A stretch of DNA of 64,000 nucleotides from Saprospiraceae bacterium (GCA_019638455.1 JAHBTU010000001.1:1379501-1443500); one strand, 5' to 3'; shown: positions 35,050-44,341, counted from the first letter of the stretch. Numbers and translations: made by a program. The notes: a model not told the origin generated them from the sequence alone.

Positions 35050-36750
35050 ATGAAAAAAGCAATCCTGACTTTCGTTTGCTCCGTCTCCTTCTTCATGGCA
35101 TCCCAAGCCCAAATCGTCATCACCGAAATAATGTACAACCCGCCCGAAAGCGGCACCGATTCGCTGGAGTTTATTGAACTGTACAACAACAGTAATAATC
35201 CAGTCAACATGGAAAACTGGTCGCTTTTTGGGGTCAACTTTACATTCCCAGCCATCACTCTGGCACCCAACCAGTACCTCGTGACGGCCGTAAACGCCGC
35301 TGCATTGCAAAATCAACTGGGCGTGTCGGCCCTTCAATGGGAAGGCGGTGGCCTCAACAACAACGGAGAGACCATCCGCCTCCTCGACGCAAATGCCAAT
35401 GTGGTGGATGAAGTGACTTACTCAAGCTCAGCACCGTGGCCTACCGGCGCAGCTGGCAACGGCCCCTCCATCGTGCTTTGCGACCCCAACTCCGACAACA
35501 GCATCGCTACCAATTGGCAGGCGGCCACCACACCAACCGGAGTCATCATTAACGGAAATCAAATTTTTGCAAACCCGGGCGCACCCTCCAACTGCGCGAC
35601 CGTGTTGAAGGTCAACCCCGACAACTTCACGGCACTCCAGTACCAGACCACCAACCTGAATGTCTTGGCCAATGATGCCATTCCCAACCCAGCCAACATC
35701 ACCGTCAGCATCACCCAAGCCCCTTCGTCGGGTACCGCCACCATCAATCCCAACAACTCCATCGCATACACACCCAACCTTGATTTTTGCGGAAATGACG
35801 TCTTTCGCTACCGAGTGTGCGACGGTAGCGCCTGCGACTCAGCCTTAGTGTCGCTCAAAATACCCTGCTACCCGAACTACACCATCGAACAAGTCACAAC
35901 CGAGAATGCTAACGGCGTGGCCGACTCCGCGGGCGTATTCTGCGAACTTACAGGAATCGTATATGGTGTCAACACAAGAGCCAGCGTCACCGGCTCTCAA
36001 TTCACCATAATTGACGGCACCAACTCCGCAGGCATCAACGTGTTCAGTGCGGCGGGCACATTGGGCTACACCGTCAAAGAGGGCGACCAAATCCGGGTAA
36101 GAGGATTCATAGAGCAATTCAATGGTTTGACGGAGATAATCCCCCAGCAAATCACGCTCCTTTCCTCCAACAACACACTTTCGCCGCCTCTTGTGGTTAC
36201 TGTGCACACAGAAGACACCGAATCGCGGCTTATCAAAATTCTCAACCTGCGTCTGGTGGACGCAGTCCAATGGGCCACAGGTCAAGGAACAGGTTTTAGC
36301 GCACAGGCCGTGTCCGATGACAACCCACTCGACACCATCACTGTCCGCATTGACAACGATGTCGAGTTGTTCAACCAGCCAGTCCCGCCCCAACCTTTCG
36401 ACCTAACGGGCATCGGCGGTCAGTTTGACCCAACCGCCCCATACACCTCCGGCTACCAGATAGCGCCCCGCTACAATAATGATGTCAGCACCTTGGTGAC
36501 AACCAAAGAAGCAGACTTTAGCCGCAACGTCCAACTCATGCCCAACCCGGTTGGCAACAGACTTTTGGTCGTGACAGATGTCCCATTCGAGCGTGTGCGC
36601 ATATTTTCAGCAACAGGAAGTATGGCGCTCAATGTAGAAAATCCTTCGATAAGGCAAGAAATTCAAGTAAGCCACCTTCCCAATGGCGTTTACATGATTC
36701 AGTTTGAAAAAGACAACTCCGTTTGGACGACCCGCTTTGTGAAACAATAG
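35050..36750 (+). CDS. T9SS cargo with a lamin-tail domain and an OB-fold-like region
   Basis: The 566-residue protein has a signal peptide ending ASQAQ. A lamin-tail domain comes first (IVITEIMYNPPES ... FIELYNNSNNPVNMENWSL). A cadherin-like/Ig unit follows at about residues 180-275 (NVLANDAIPNPANITVSI ... CGNDVFRYRVCDG). An OB-fold-like segment follows (GIVYGVNTRASVTGSQFTII ... VRGFIEQFNGLTEIIP), of the type found beside secreted nucleases. The end is a type A sorting domain (LMPNPVGNRLLVVTD ... GVYMIQFEK). No nuclease catalytic domain is present, so the role is probably binding or adhesion (inference). Confidence 0.85.
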   Translation: MKKAILTFVCSVSFFMASQAQIVITEIMYNPPESGTDSLEFIELYNNSNNPVNMENWSLFGVNFTFPAITLAPNQYLVTAVNAAALQNQLGVSALQWEGGGLNNNGETIRLLDANANVVDEVTYSSSAPWPTGAAGNGPSIVLCDPNSDNSIATNWQAATTPTGVIINGNQIFANPGAPSNCATVLKVNPDNFTALQYQTTNLNVLANDAIPNPANITVSITQAPSSGTATINPNNSIAYTPNLDFCGNDVFRYRVCDGSACDSALVSLKIPCYPNYTIEQVTTENANGVADSAGVFCELTGIVYGVNTRASVTGSQFTIIDGTNSAGINVFSAAGTLGYTVKEGDQIRVRGFIEQFNGLTEIIPQQITLLSSNNTLSPPLVVTVHTEDTESRLIKILNLRLVDAVQWATGQGTGFSAQAVSDDNPLDTITVRIDNDVELFNQPVPPQPFDLTGIGGQFDPTAPYTSGYQIAPRYNNDVSTLVTTKEADFSRNVQLMPNPVGNRLLVVTDVPFERVRIFSATGSMALNVENPSIRQEIQVSHLPNGVYMIQFEKDNSVWTTRFVKQ

Positions 36751-36772
36751 GTCGAAAAACACGATTCATCGG

Positions 36773-36810
36773 AAAAGTCCGAGGCGCCCATAATACGCCT
36801 CGGGCTTTTT
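36773..36810 (+). terminator. Rho-independent terminator
   Basis: Arms TCCGAGGCG and CGCCTCGGG (8 perfect base pairs, extended by AAAAG/CTTTT) are followed by a T run, 22 bases after the lamin-tail gene stop. Confidence 0.85.
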
Positions 36811-36922
36811 CATGTCAGACCTGTGACATTTGATAAAAACCGCCCCCGCTTCGCGCTTTTTTGGCTTGACAGTTGCTAACATGGCGCGTTTCCAAAGCAA
36901 TATCCACACTAACATCACCGCT

Positions 36923-37861
36923 ATGAAATCAAGCATACATTTTTTGCTTTTGTTGGTCGCGTTCATACTACCCGCTTCGCTTATCTCGCAACAAAACAAG
37001 ATTGCCCGCCGCACCGCCTTACCCGAAGCCCTCAAAGAAGTATCAGGCATGGTGCGCACCCCCACAGGCGACCTTTGGATGCTCAACGACAGCAAAAACC
37101 CACCAGAACTTTTTCGCTTCGACCCCTTTACTAAAAAATTACTTGAAACTCGCCGACTGCCCATCCCCAATCGCGATTGGGAAGACCTCGCCGCCGATGA
37201 CCAAGGCAATCTTTATATCGGCGACTTTGGCAACAATCGCAATGCCCGCCGGGACCTCTGCATTTTTCTATACAACCCAAACACGCACGCGCTCGATAGC
37301 ATACAGTTCAAATATCCCGACCAGACGGAATTCGCGCCGACCGATGAGAAAAACTGGAACTTCAACTGCGAAGCAATGGTCTTCTACCGCGACAGCCTAC
37401 ATCTTTTTTCCAAGAACAGCTTCAAAGGAAATTTTTACACCAAACACTATGTGTTGCCTGCCGCTCCCGGCAAATATGTGGCGGAGCTGAGAGATAGTAT
37501 TTGCGTAAAAAATCGCGTCATCACGGGAGCAGCCCTGAGCCGCGACGGCAAAACATTGGCGCTAACAGGTTATATCATCGGTAAAAAATGGGGCATTCTC
37601 CCCTACACCAAAGCCAATGTTTTCTTCTTTAGCGATTTTGAAGGAAGTGATTTTTTGCATGGTCAGCAAAAACGCAAACGCTTGCCCAAGTTCCTGATAG
37701 CCCGACAATATGAATCCGTCACCCAATGGGAAGACGACTGTTGGATGGTAGCGAACGAGGGACGCAAACCACAGTTTCAAGCTGTTTGGCGAGTCAAAAA
37801 AAGCCGCATGGAACAGGAAAAAAACCTCGAATCCAAAACCAGTTTGTCCTTAGTGCGGTAG
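36923..37861 (+). CDS. Secreted propeller-like protein, function unknown
   Basis: The protein is 312 residues from ATG 36923; the signal peptide ends ASLISQ. Repeated strand-turn patterns (TPTGDLWMLNDSKNPPELFRF, DDQGNLYIGDFGNNRNARRD, LSRDGKTLALTGY) indicate a six-bladed beta-propeller, as in SMP-30- or esterase-like secreted proteins. The block WEDLAADDQGNLYIGDFGNN is a repeated theme of such Bacteroidota proteins. There is no sorting domain at the C-terminus, so it is probably periplasmic. No catalytic residues can be named. Confidence 0.75.
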   Translation: MKSSIHFLLLLVAFILPASLISQQNKIARRTALPEALKEVSGMVRTPTGDLWMLNDSKNPPELFRFDPFTKKLLETRRLPIPNRDWEDLAADDQGNLYIGDFGNNRNARRDLCIFLYNPNTHALDSIQFKYPDQTEFAPTDEKNWNFNCEAMVFYRDSLHLFSKNSFKGNFYTKHYVLPAAPGKYVAELRDSICVKNRVITGAALSRDGKTLALTGYIIGKKWGILPYTKANVFFFSDFEGSDFLHGQQKRKRLPKFLIARQYESVTQWEDDCWMVANEGRKPQFQAVWRVKKSRMEQEKNLESKTSLSLVR

Positions 37862-37889
37862 TCACAACACTCCAATCTCCTTACAACAT

Positions 37890-37926
37890 AAAAAAGGGCA
37901 TACCTCATAGCAGTATGCCCTTTTTT
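37890..37926 (+). terminator. Strong terminator after the propeller-like gene
   Basis: A stem of 14 base pairs (AAAAAAGGGCATAC with GTATGCCCTTTTTT) with a 9-base loop. The symmetric A and T runs allow function on both strands. Confidence 0.88.
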
Positions 37927-37938
37927 CATGGATGGCTT

Positions 37939-37985
37939 AAAAAAAACAGCCCTCCGCCCTTTCTCATTTGAAAGGACCGGAGGGC
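37939..37985 (-). terminator. Minus-strand terminator with no gene in front of it
   Basis: On the minus strand GCCCTCCGG and CGGAGGGC arms with inner CCTTTC/GAAAGG pairing are followed by eight T. No coding gene on the minus strand reads into it, so an unannotated transcript from 38000-38500 is possible. Confidence 0.65.
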
Positions 37986-38551
37986 CCCCGCCTTCGGTTG
38001 TCTTTGCTCTTGCGAGCTTTATTTTTTTCGGGCACACATTGTTGAGATGAATGCCTCTCACTTGTCAAAGAGATTTATTGGGGTCTGGCTATGTTTTCTC
38101 GTAGTAGTTGTTCAAAAGGTTTTTAGCAGGGCTGTATGGAGCGAAGCTCTATGTTTTCAAGTCTGCCGTTCGATTAAAGTGTATATCGAACAACTTTCTT
38201 TTCAAGATACCGGGAAAAACTTATTGTGTGCGAGTAAGTATTTTTCGGTCGGGTCATATTTGTCGTCAGGTGAGCAACAAATCGTGATGCAAATATGAAC
38301 GAAAAAATCCATTCAGTGATACATGCGCTCGAAGCAACGAGCGAAAAATCGCCGATTTTTCATTTTCAATGTGATAAAATGAACCTGCATTCTTTGAAAA
38401 CCTGTCAACGGAATCGCATTGTTGAATGAAAAAAAATTGACATTTTTTACTGTGGGATGCAAAGTCTGGAAAAATCATTTTTCCCTAATTTTTTTTGCAA
38501 AAATCGCCGTTCCCTTCTGAAAAGCCGCCGCTTACCCGGAAAACAGACCGT
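37986..38551. other. AT-rich intergenic region, no supported gene
   Basis: About 570 bases with clearly lower GC than the neighbours. Short open frames exist on both strands, but none has a ribosome site, composition or sequence I can support. A small perfect hairpin (GAAAAATC/GATTTTTC) lies near 38341. The preceding minus-strand terminator hints at a small RNA. Confidence 0.45.
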
Positions 38552-39541
38552 TTACTTGACGGGGAAGCGCCCTATGTCAATGCTTTCCGCACAGCGAAAA
38601 TGACCCAATGGGCAATCGCTTCGGCCATGCAAGCCGCATGGACGGCAGTCGAGATTTTCCGTTGTCTCAATTACAAAACTCTCGTCGGACAAGGGTGTGA
38701 AGCCAAATCTCGGTACTGTGGAACAGAACACCCCTACGATGGGGGCATTCACCGCTGAAGCAATATGTATAGGCGCCGAATCATTAGCATAGTTCATGGA
38801 AGCCCCTTGCATCAATGCCGCGGATTCGAGAAAAGTGAGTTTGCCAGCCAGATTGACCACCCCTGAATGTTCAGACATTTGAAGAATTCGTTCGCATGGC
38901 TCCACATCCTCCTTGCCCCCCAATAGGAACACAACATCTCCGTCAGGTATTTTTTTAATCAATTCCACCCATTTGTGCGCAGGGAACTCCTTGGTGAACC
39001 AAACAGAAGTCGGGGCGATGCAGACATATCTTCGCTCAGGGCAAAGTTGTTTTGCCTTCAGACAATCCACCTCCGATGGATATAATCGAGGTCTTTCAAA
39101 CGAGCTATCTGTCAGGTGCTCAATCAAACCAAGATTGCGCTGCACCTCGTGAACTGGCTTTTGTGCAGTGCCAAATTGATGCATCAATCGCCTGGAGAAC
39201 AAATAAGAAAATGGATTTTTGTCAAAACCCGCTGTGTTTTTAGCCCCCGATAAGATAGTCATCAGCCCCGAAACAGCGAATCTTTGGCAGTTGACGACCC
39301 AATCATATCGCTCTTGGCGCATGAGCCGAACTAATCGGTAAGCGTCTTTGTACTTGCCCTTTTTTTTGTCCCAAACCAAGACCTTTCTAAGATATGGGTG
39401 CCCAGTCAAAAGTCGTTCATTGCCCTTGCGCACCAGAAAATCAATCTCTGCATTGGGAAAAAAGCGTCGCAATTTTTCCACCAATGGCGTAGCCAACACC
39501 ACATCCCCAATGAAGGCGGTTTGAATAATGAGAAATTTCAT
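38552..39541 (-). CDS. Family 9 glycosyltransferase (heptosyltransferase-like)
   Basis: The protein is 329 residues from ATG 39541; the frame extends further upstream only by running through the tRNA gene. The N-terminal Rossmann block FLIIQTAFIGDVVLATPLVE and the C-terminal donor-binding blocks are typical of ADP-heptose:LPS heptosyltransferases (GT9). The latter include VVFLLGGKEDVEPCERIL, YANDSAPIHIASAVNAPIVGVF and a Cys-rich end (LDCRPCGLHGRSDCPLGHFRC). The DSAPxHIA signature is intact. It should add a heptose or related sugar to the lipopolysaccharide core at the inner membrane. Confidence 0.9.
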   Translation of the reverse strand: MKFLIIQTAFIGDVVLATPLVEKLRRFFPNAEIDFLVRKGNERLLTGHPYLRKVLVWDKKKGKYKDAYRLVRLMRQERYDWVVNCQRFAVSGLMTILSGAKNTAGFDKNPFSYLFSRRLMHQFGTAQKPVHEVQRNLGLIEHLTDSSFERPRLYPSEVDCLKAKQLCPERRYVCIAPTSVWFTKEFPAHKWVELIKKIPDGDVVFLLGGKEDVEPCERILQMSEHSGVVNLAGKLTFLESAALMQGASMNYANDSAPIHIASAVNAPIVGVFCSTVPRFGFTPLSDESFVIETTENLDCRPCGLHGRSDCPLGHFRCAESIDIGRFPVK

Positions 39542-39595
39542 TGCAAAAAATTGAGGCCGCAAAGAAAAAGGACTTGCGCGAAAAGAAAACGATAG

Positions 39596-39603
39596 TAACT
39601 TTG
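39596..39603 (+). promoter_or_regulatory. Promoter of the tRNA-Leu gene
   Basis: TAACTTTG is a perfect -7 box, 11 bases before the mature tRNA. A TTG lies 19 bases upstream (39574) as the -33 element, the spacing expected for Bacteroidota. Confidence 0.7.
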
Positions 39604-39614
39604 CCGCCGCTCCT

Positions 39615-39698
39615 GCGGGAATGGCGGAACTGGTAGACGCATACGTTTCAGGGGCGTACGCCAGTAATGGTGTGCGGGTTCGACTCCCGCTTCCCGCA
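39615..39698 (+). tRNA. tRNA-Leu (anticodon CAG)
   Basis: The 84-base gene folds fully: acceptor arms GCGGGAA and TTCCCGC, a D-arm with AACTGGTAGA, an anticodon stem TACGT/GCGTA around loop TTCAGGG, a long leucine-type variable arm, and T-arm GCGGGTTCGACTCCCGC. The anticodon in the loop is CAG, which reads CUG. The discriminator base is A; the CCA end is not encoded. Confidence 0.96.
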
Positions 39699-39699
39699 C

Positions 39700-39727
39700 A
39701 AGGCGATCCAGTTGGGTCGCCTTTTTT
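39700..39727 (+). terminator. Terminator of tRNA-Leu
   Basis: AAGGCGA and TCGCCTT arms around a 10-base loop, followed by a T run, directly after the tRNA. Confidence 0.88.
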
Positions 39728-39815
39728 TGTCCATTCGGTCGCCGCAGTGTCCCGGCATGGTTCCCAAATGTTGTTAAAGCGACTCAAATCCTAAAAATGG
39801 CCTCCCAAGCCATGC

Positions 39816-39823
39816 TACATTTG
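39816..39823 (+). promoter_or_regulatory. Bacteroidota -7 box for the DUF1573 gene
   Basis: TACATTTG is a perfect match, 25 bases before the ATG. Confidence 0.6.
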
Positions 39824-39848
39824 CCTGTCAAAAAATGTTTTAGCGACC

Positions 39849-40274
39849 ATGAAAGTTTTGGTTCAAATCAGTCTTGGCCTATTCTTTTGGCTCTCATTTA
39901 GCCAAATAACAGCCCAATCCATCGAAAAAACCACCGTCCGATGGGAGCCAGACACCCTATTTTTCGATGACATAGATGAGGGGTACATACTGTTGGACTC
40001 TTTCAAGGTGACCAACACGGGAGAACACCCCTATGTGATACGGGAGGTGAAAACCAGCTGCGACTGCACTGTGCTGCGATACCCTAAGGATGCGCTCATG
40101 CCCGGCCAATCAGCGACGATTCGCGTAGAGTTCGATAGTGCTGGAAAAGCGGGTTTTGCCCTGCCCGGAATCGTGATTTACGACAACTCGCGTCCAAATG
40201 CCCGCAGCATTCTATACTTGAACGGCTACATTAGGTCGAATAAAATCCCCAAGAACTCTTCGGGAGGAAATTGA
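39849..40274 (+). CDS. Exported DUF1573 protein
   Basis: The 141-residue protein has a signal peptide ending ITAQ. The single DUF1573 domain has its standard blocks: DEGYILLDSFKVTNTGEHPYVIREVKTS, the CDCTV cysteine pair, the MPGQSATIRVEFDS block and a closing GIVIYDNSRPN strand. The fold is Ig/ASH-like. The family is common in Bacteroidota envelopes, with no proven biochemical role. A perfect -7 box precedes it; dispersed repeat copy C follows. Confidence 0.88.
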   Translation: MKVLVQISLGLFFWLSFSQITAQSIEKTTVRWEPDTLFFDDIDEGYILLDSFKVTNTGEHPYVIREVKTSCDCTVLRYPKDALMPGQSATIRVEFDSAGKAGFALPGIVIYDNSRPNARSILYLNGYIRSNKIPKNSSGGN

Positions 40275-40302
40275 AAACGCAAAAAGAAAGTCCCGCGTTA
40301 TA

Positions 40303-40376
40303 GCTTGATTCGTTAGGATTTGTTAGATGAGGGCCTCCTTGATTTTGAGCAGATTGCGCTTTTATCCATGCCCAAA
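40303..40376 (+). repeat. Dispersed repeat, copy C
   Basis: Same core as copy A (CTTGATTCGTTAGGATTTGT with small changes) and the same second block TTTTGAGCAGATTGCGC, with a spacer 7 bases shorter. Confidence 0.72.
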
Positions 40377-40409
40377 ACCTAACGGCGCGAAGTATGGTAT
40401 TAAAGATAT

Positions 40410-40450
40410 AGAGCCATCTCGACTTGTAAGCCGACGATGGTTCTTTTTTT
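40410..40450 (+). terminator. Candidate plus-strand terminator
   Basis: AGAGCCATC and GATGGTTCT pair (one G-T) around a 17-base loop and are followed by seven T. It lies 135 bases after the DUF1573 stop. Confidence 0.6.
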
Positions 40451-40497
40451 CGGGAAACATTGTTGCGGTGGGCAGGCAGATGGAGAAGACATAATCA

Positions 40498-40610
40498 AAG
40501 AAAAAGCCCGGCAGCTGTGAGTATCTCGATACCTGCGCTCTCAATTGGTTCTTCCCTTCATGCACAGGGTATTGCTAAGACCAGCCTGCCGGGCGGTGTT
40601 AGGCACGCAA
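40498..40610 (-). ncRNA. Structured small RNA resembling Bacteroidota 6S RNA
   Basis: On the minus strand a perfect TACTTTTG box (40617-40624) is followed by about 110 bases that end in a T run. A perfect 9-bp closing stem (GCCCGGCAG/CTGCCGGGC, plus-strand 40586-40594 and 40506-40514) encloses a large internal bubble. The 3' side of the bubble holds a small hairpin (GTATCTCGATAC, 40521-40532). An apical arm with TGGTCTT/AAGAACCA and CCCT/AGGG pairs closes the structure. Closing stem, open bubble with 3' hairpin and apical stem are the three parts of 6S RNA, which binds RNA polymerase in stationary phase. Identity as 6S is inferred from structure only. Confidence 0.55.
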
Positions 40611-40616
40611 GTGGTG

Positions 40617-40624
40617 CAAAAGTA
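40617..40624 (-). promoter_or_regulatory. -7 box of the small RNA
   Basis: TACTTTTG on the minus strand, 7 bases before the inferred RNA start. No clear -33 element is seen at the usual distance. Confidence 0.6.
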
Positions 40625-40755
40625 TCGTTTATTTTGGGAAATATAATTTTGTTTTTTGCAAACTTTCACCTCTGTTTCCAAATGATTGCAAAAACTTCAT
40701 GTATTGTTAACAAATTTAGGTTCAGCACCCGCTTTTTTCCCGTTTTGGAAAAACT

Positions 40756-40763
40756 TACCTTTG
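40756..40763 (+). promoter_or_regulatory. Bacteroidota -7 box for typA
   Basis: TACCTTTG is a perfect match, 34 bases before the typA ATG. Confidence 0.6.
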
Positions 40764-40797
40764 CGCCTCTTTTGAACAAGGGGTACATCTCACTATC

Positions 40798-42606
40798 ATG
40801 AACATTCGCAACATCGCCATTATCGCCCACGTTGACCACGGCAAGACTACGCTCGTGGATAAAATGATTCACGCCGCCAAGGTTTTTAAAGACCACGAAG
40901 TGACTGGCGAGCTCATTTTGGACAACAACGACCAAGAGCGCGAACGAGGCATCACCATTTTTGCCAAAAATGTCGCCATCAACTATAAGGGCATAAAAAT
41001 CAACGTCATAGACACGCCGGGACACGCCGATTTCGGCGGCGAGGTAGAGCGAGTGCTCAACATGGCCGATGGTGTCTTGCTATTGGTTGACGCATTTGAA
41101 GGGCCAATGCCCCAAACCCGCTTTGTGCTTCAAAAAGCACTGCAAATGGGCAAAAAACCTGTGGTGGTCATCAACAAAGTGGACAAGCCCAATTGCAACC
41201 CTGACTGGGCGCACGAGCAAGTCTTCGACCTCATGTTTGCCCTGGATGCCACGGAAGACCAACTGGATTTCCCAGTTGTGTTCGGCTCTGCCAAACAAGG
41301 CTGGATGAGCCACGACTGGAAAAAGCAAACCGAGGATATCACGGTTTTGCTCGACGACATCATAAAATACATCCCGGAGCCGAAAGTGTCTGATGGCACA
41401 ACACAAATGCTCGTCACCTCGCTCGATTTTTCCAACTATATTGGGCGTATCGCTGTGGGGCGTCTCTCACGCGGCAAATTGTCGGCCAACCAACCCGTTT
41501 CGTTGGTAAAGAAAGATGGCACCATTCAGAAGCACCGCATAAAGCAACTATTTGTTTTCGATGGGCTTGCCAAAAAAGAAGTGGCCACGGTGGAGGCAGG
41601 CGATATATGTGCTGTGGTAGGCGTGGACGGGTTTGAAATTGGCGACACCATTGCCGACTATGAAAACCCAGAGGCGCTCGACCCGATTTCGATTGACGAG
41701 CCAACTATGAGCATGTTGTTTACCATCAACGATTCCCCATTTTTCGGCAAAGAGGGTAAATTCGTCACAAGCCGCCACGTTCGTGAGCGTTTGGAGAAAG
41801 AACTGGAAAAAAACCTCGCCATGCGCATGGAAGAAACCGGCAGCGCCGACTCATTCATGGTGTTCGGGCGTGGTGTGTTGCACCTTTCTATTCTTATAGA
41901 GACCATGCGCAGAGAAGGCTACGAATTGCAGATTGGGCAGCCCCAAGTCATCATCAAGGAAATCAATGGCGTGAAATGCGAGCCAGTGGAAGAGCTCACC
42001 ATTGATGTGCCCGAAGAAACCAGCGGGAAATGCATCGAATTTGTCACCCGGCGCAAAGGCGTGATGAAAAGCATGGAGCCTAAAGGCGACCGTTTTCTGC
42101 TGCGATTCGATATCCCCTCGCGCGGCATCATAGGGCTGCGTTCCAACATCCTCACCGCCACACAGGGAGAAGCCATTATGACCCACCGTTTTGAGGGCTA
42201 CGAACCATGGAAAGGCGAAATCGCAGGCCGTCAGAACGGCTCCCTCATCGTCATGGAGACTGGCACAGCCATTGCATACTCGCTTGATAATCTACAAGAT
42301 AGAGGCATATTCTTTGTTGAACCCGGAGAAGAAGTGTACGAAGGGCAGGTCATTGGCGAAAACAACCGCCCCAACGACCTCGTGGTGAACGTAACCAAAA
42401 CAAAAAAACTAACCAATATGCGAGCTTCGGGGGCCGACGACAAAGCTTCGCTGCCGCCGCCTCGCCGGTTCACGCTCGAAGAGGCGCTCGAATACATTCA
42501 AGAAGACGAATACGTGGAAGTGACGCCTAAGAATATACGCCTGCGCAAAGTACATCTGAACGAAAACGACCGGAAGAAGGCCGAAAAGGCTTTGGCCATG
42601 GCATAA
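40798..42606 (+). CDS. typA: Ribosome-associated GTPase TypA/BipA
   Basis: The 602-residue translational GTPase binds the ribosome and aids 50S assembly and stress adaptation. G-domain motifs are intact: AHVDHGKTT (G1, residues 10-18), RGITI (G2), [15 protein letters not shown] (G3), NKVDKPN (G4). EF-G-like domains II, III and V and the BipA-specific C-terminal domain with [23 protein letters not shown] follow. Length is normal for TypA. Its own promoter box and the absence of close same-strand neighbours suggest a single-gene transcript. Confidence 0.96.
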   Translation: MNIRNIAIIAHVDHGKTTLVDKMIHAAKVFKDHEVTGELILDNNDQERERGITIFAKNVAINYKGIKINVIDTPGHADFGGEVERVLNMADGVLLLVDAFEGPMPQTRFVLQKALQMGKKPVVVINKVDKPNCNPDWAHEQVFDLMFALDATEDQLDFPVVFGSAKQGWMSHDWKKQTEDITVLLDDIIKYIPEPKVSDGTTQMLVTSLDFSNYIGRIAVGRLSRGKLSANQPVSLVKKDGTIQKHRIKQLFVFDGLAKKEVATVEAGDICAVVGVDGFEIGDTIADYENPEALDPISIDEPTMSMLFTINDSPFFGKEGKFVTSRHVRERLEKELEKNLAMRMEETGSADSFMVFGRGVLHLSILIETMRREGYELQIGQPQVIIKEINGVKCEPVEELTIDVPEETSGKCIEFVTRRKGVMKSMEPKGDRFLLRFDIPSRGIIGLRSNILTATQGEAIMTHRFEGYEPWKGEIAGRQNGSLIVMETGTAIAYSLDNLQDRGIFFVEPGEEVYEGQVIGENNRPNDLVVNVTKTKKLTNMRASGADDKASLPPPRRFTLEEALEYIQEDEYVEVTPKNIRLRKVHLNENDRKKAEKALAMA

Positions 42607-42729
42607 TTTGGCGACAGGTTGGCCGGAGATAGGTTGATTGCAACATAGCAAAACACGAATCATCCCTCCTCCAGCCAATCAATTGCCAAATCAAAACTTT
42701 TTAAAAAAATTTCGTTTGCCAAAAAAATT

Positions 42730-42737
42730 TACTTTTG
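42730..42737 (+). promoter_or_regulatory. Bacteroidota -7 box for queA
   Basis: TACTTTTG is a perfect match in an AT-rich stretch, 158 bases upstream of the queA ATG. It implies a long leader. Confidence 0.45.
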
Positions 42738-42894
42738 CAGCCATTTTTTGGAAAAACTACTGAAAATGGGTGCAAACGCAACGTAAAAAGCCTGCTCTCC
42801 GTCTTTTCTGGAAAACATTGGCGAACCGTTTGCACGCACTCGCGTCTAAACAATCTGTAACCAACAGCCAATAAACCTGTTCCCACATTTCACG

Positions 42895-43959
42895 ATGCGC
42901 ACCAAACTTTCTCAGTTCAATTTCAACCTTCCCAAGGAACTCATTGCTCAATATCCCATCGAAGAGCGCGACCAAAGCCGCCTTATGGTGGTCAATCGCA
43001 ACACGGGCAAAATTGAGCACAAAATTTTCAAAGACCTCCTCAATTACTTCGGTGATGGGGATGTGATGATATTCAACAACACCAAGGTCTTCCCGGCCCG
43101 GCTTTTTGGCCAAAAAGAAAAAACCGGAGCCAAAATCGAGGTTTTTCTGCTTCGGGAACTCAATCACGACGCCCGTCTATGGGACGTGTTGGTGGACCCA
43201 GCCCGCAAGATTCGCGTGGGCAACAAGCTCTATTTTGAAGACGAAAACGGCAACGATGCCCTCGTGGCCGAAGTGGTGGACAACACCACATCCCGCGGCC
43301 GCACGATACGTTTTCTTTTCGACGGAAGCGAGGATGATTTCCAACGGGAACTCTCCAAACTCGGCAACACCCCTCTTCCCAAATACATCGAGCGCGAGCC
43401 GGAAGCCATTGACCGCGAACGCTATCAAACCATTTTCGCCAAAGAAATGGGCGCAGTGGCAGCCCCAACCGCAGGCCTGCACTTTAGCCGCGAACTGATG
43501 AAACGCCTCGAACTCAAAGGGGTGAATTTCGCGGAGCTAACGCTGCACATCGGCCTCGGCACGTTCCGCACCATAGATGTCGAAGACCTCTCCAAACACA
43601 AAATGGAGGCCGAATACTTCCATATCCCACAGAAAGCCGTAGAGACCGTCAACAAAGGAATTCTTGCCGAAAAAAAGGTTTGCGCGGTAGGCACCACGGT
43701 CATGCGTTCCATTGAGACCGCCGTCTCCGCCGAAAAATTGCTCAAGCCCGTAGAAGGTTGGACCAACAAGTTCATCTACCCGCCCTACGAGTTCAGCATT
43801 GCCAATAGCATGATAACCAACTTTCACTTGCCCAAGTCAAGCCTGCTCATCATGATTTGTGCCTTTGGCGGCTTCGAACTCATCATGGAAGCTTACAATC
43901 AGGCCGTGAAAGAAGAATATCGCTTTTATAGCTATGGCGATGCCATGTTGATTCTTTAA
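42895..43959 (+). CDS. queA: S-adenosylmethionine:tRNA ribosyltransferase-isomerase
   Basis: The 354-residue enzyme makes epoxyqueuosine in tRNA by transferring the ribosyl group of SAM to preQ1. Conserved blocks include [21 protein letters not shown] at the N-terminus, [40 protein letters not shown] and the C-terminal [19 protein letters not shown]. Length and start match the family. The downstream DUF2795 gene is 80 bases away and may share the transcript. Confidence 0.96.
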   Translation: MRTKLSQFNFNLPKELIAQYPIEERDQSRLMVVNRNTGKIEHKIFKDLLNYFGDGDVMIFNNTKVFPARLFGQKEKTGAKIEVFLLRELNHDARLWDVLVDPARKIRVGNKLYFEDENGNDALVAEVVDNTTSRGRTIRFLFDGSEDDFQRELSKLGNTPLPKYIEREPEAIDRERYQTIFAKEMGAVAAPTAGLHFSRELMKRLELKGVNFAELTLHIGLGTFRTIDVEDLSKHKMEAEYFHIPQKAVETVNKGILAEKKVCAVGTTVMRSIETAVSAEKLLKPVEGWTNKFIYPPYEFSIANSMITNFHLPKSSLLIMICAFGGFELIMEAYNQAVKEEYRFYSYGDAMLIL

Positions 43960-44039
43960 AAAAATCACCTCAACAAGCAACCGCCGCCCGACAAGTCTGT
44001 TCTTAGAAGCCTCTGAACTTTTAAAAAACAACATCACCT

Positions 44040-44261
44040 ATGTATTGGACACTTGAACTGGCCTCGTATCTCGAAGAAGCTCCTTGGCCGGCTACCAAAG
44101 ACGAACTCATTGACTACGCCATTCGCTCTGGCGCACCGAGCGAAGTGATTGATAACTTGGATGAATTGGAAGACGACGGCGAGATGTATGAAGGCATTGA
44201 AGACATCTGGCCCGACTACCCACGCCACGACGACTTCTTTTTCAACGAGGATGAGTATTGA
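44040..44261 (+). CDS. Small acidic DUF2795 protein
   Basis: The 73-residue, strongly acidic protein contains the DUF2795-type fold block: LASYLEEAPWPATKDELIDYAIRSGA, then VIDNLDELEDDGEMYE, and a terminal WPDYPRHDDFFFNEDEY tail. The family resembles short DNA- or protein-binding helical domains, but no activity is established. It is highly conserved among Bacteroidota. A stem-loop follows the stop codon. Confidence 0.85.
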   Translation: MYWTLELASYLEEAPWPATKDELIDYAIRSGAPSEVIDNLDELEDDGEMYEGIEDIWPDYPRHDDFFFNEDEY

Positions 44262-44300
44262 CGAAGTCACCGGTTTTTGGCTTTGTTTACACATTTCTCA

Positions 44301-44341
44301 AAGGAGCTATCCCCGACTTTCGGAGATAGCTCCTTGACTTT
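44301..44341 (+). terminator. Terminator after the DUF2795 gene
   Basis: Perfect 11-bp arms AAGGAGCTATC and GATAGCTCCTT around a 13-base loop. The following T run is weak (GACTTTTCC). Confidence 0.7.

Noticed and set aside
37777..38061. Open frame of 94 codons on the minus strand
   Set aside because: It crosses two terminator hairpins and the end of a real gene on the other strand.
39542..39787. N-terminal extension of the glycosyltransferase frame by 82 codons
   Set aside because: It reads backwards through the tRNA-Leu gene and its promoter; the GT9 family start is the ATG at 39541.
40460..40801. Open frame of 113 codons on the plus strand before typA
   Set aside because: It runs antisense through the candidate small RNA and into the typA start, and has no ribosome site or similarity.
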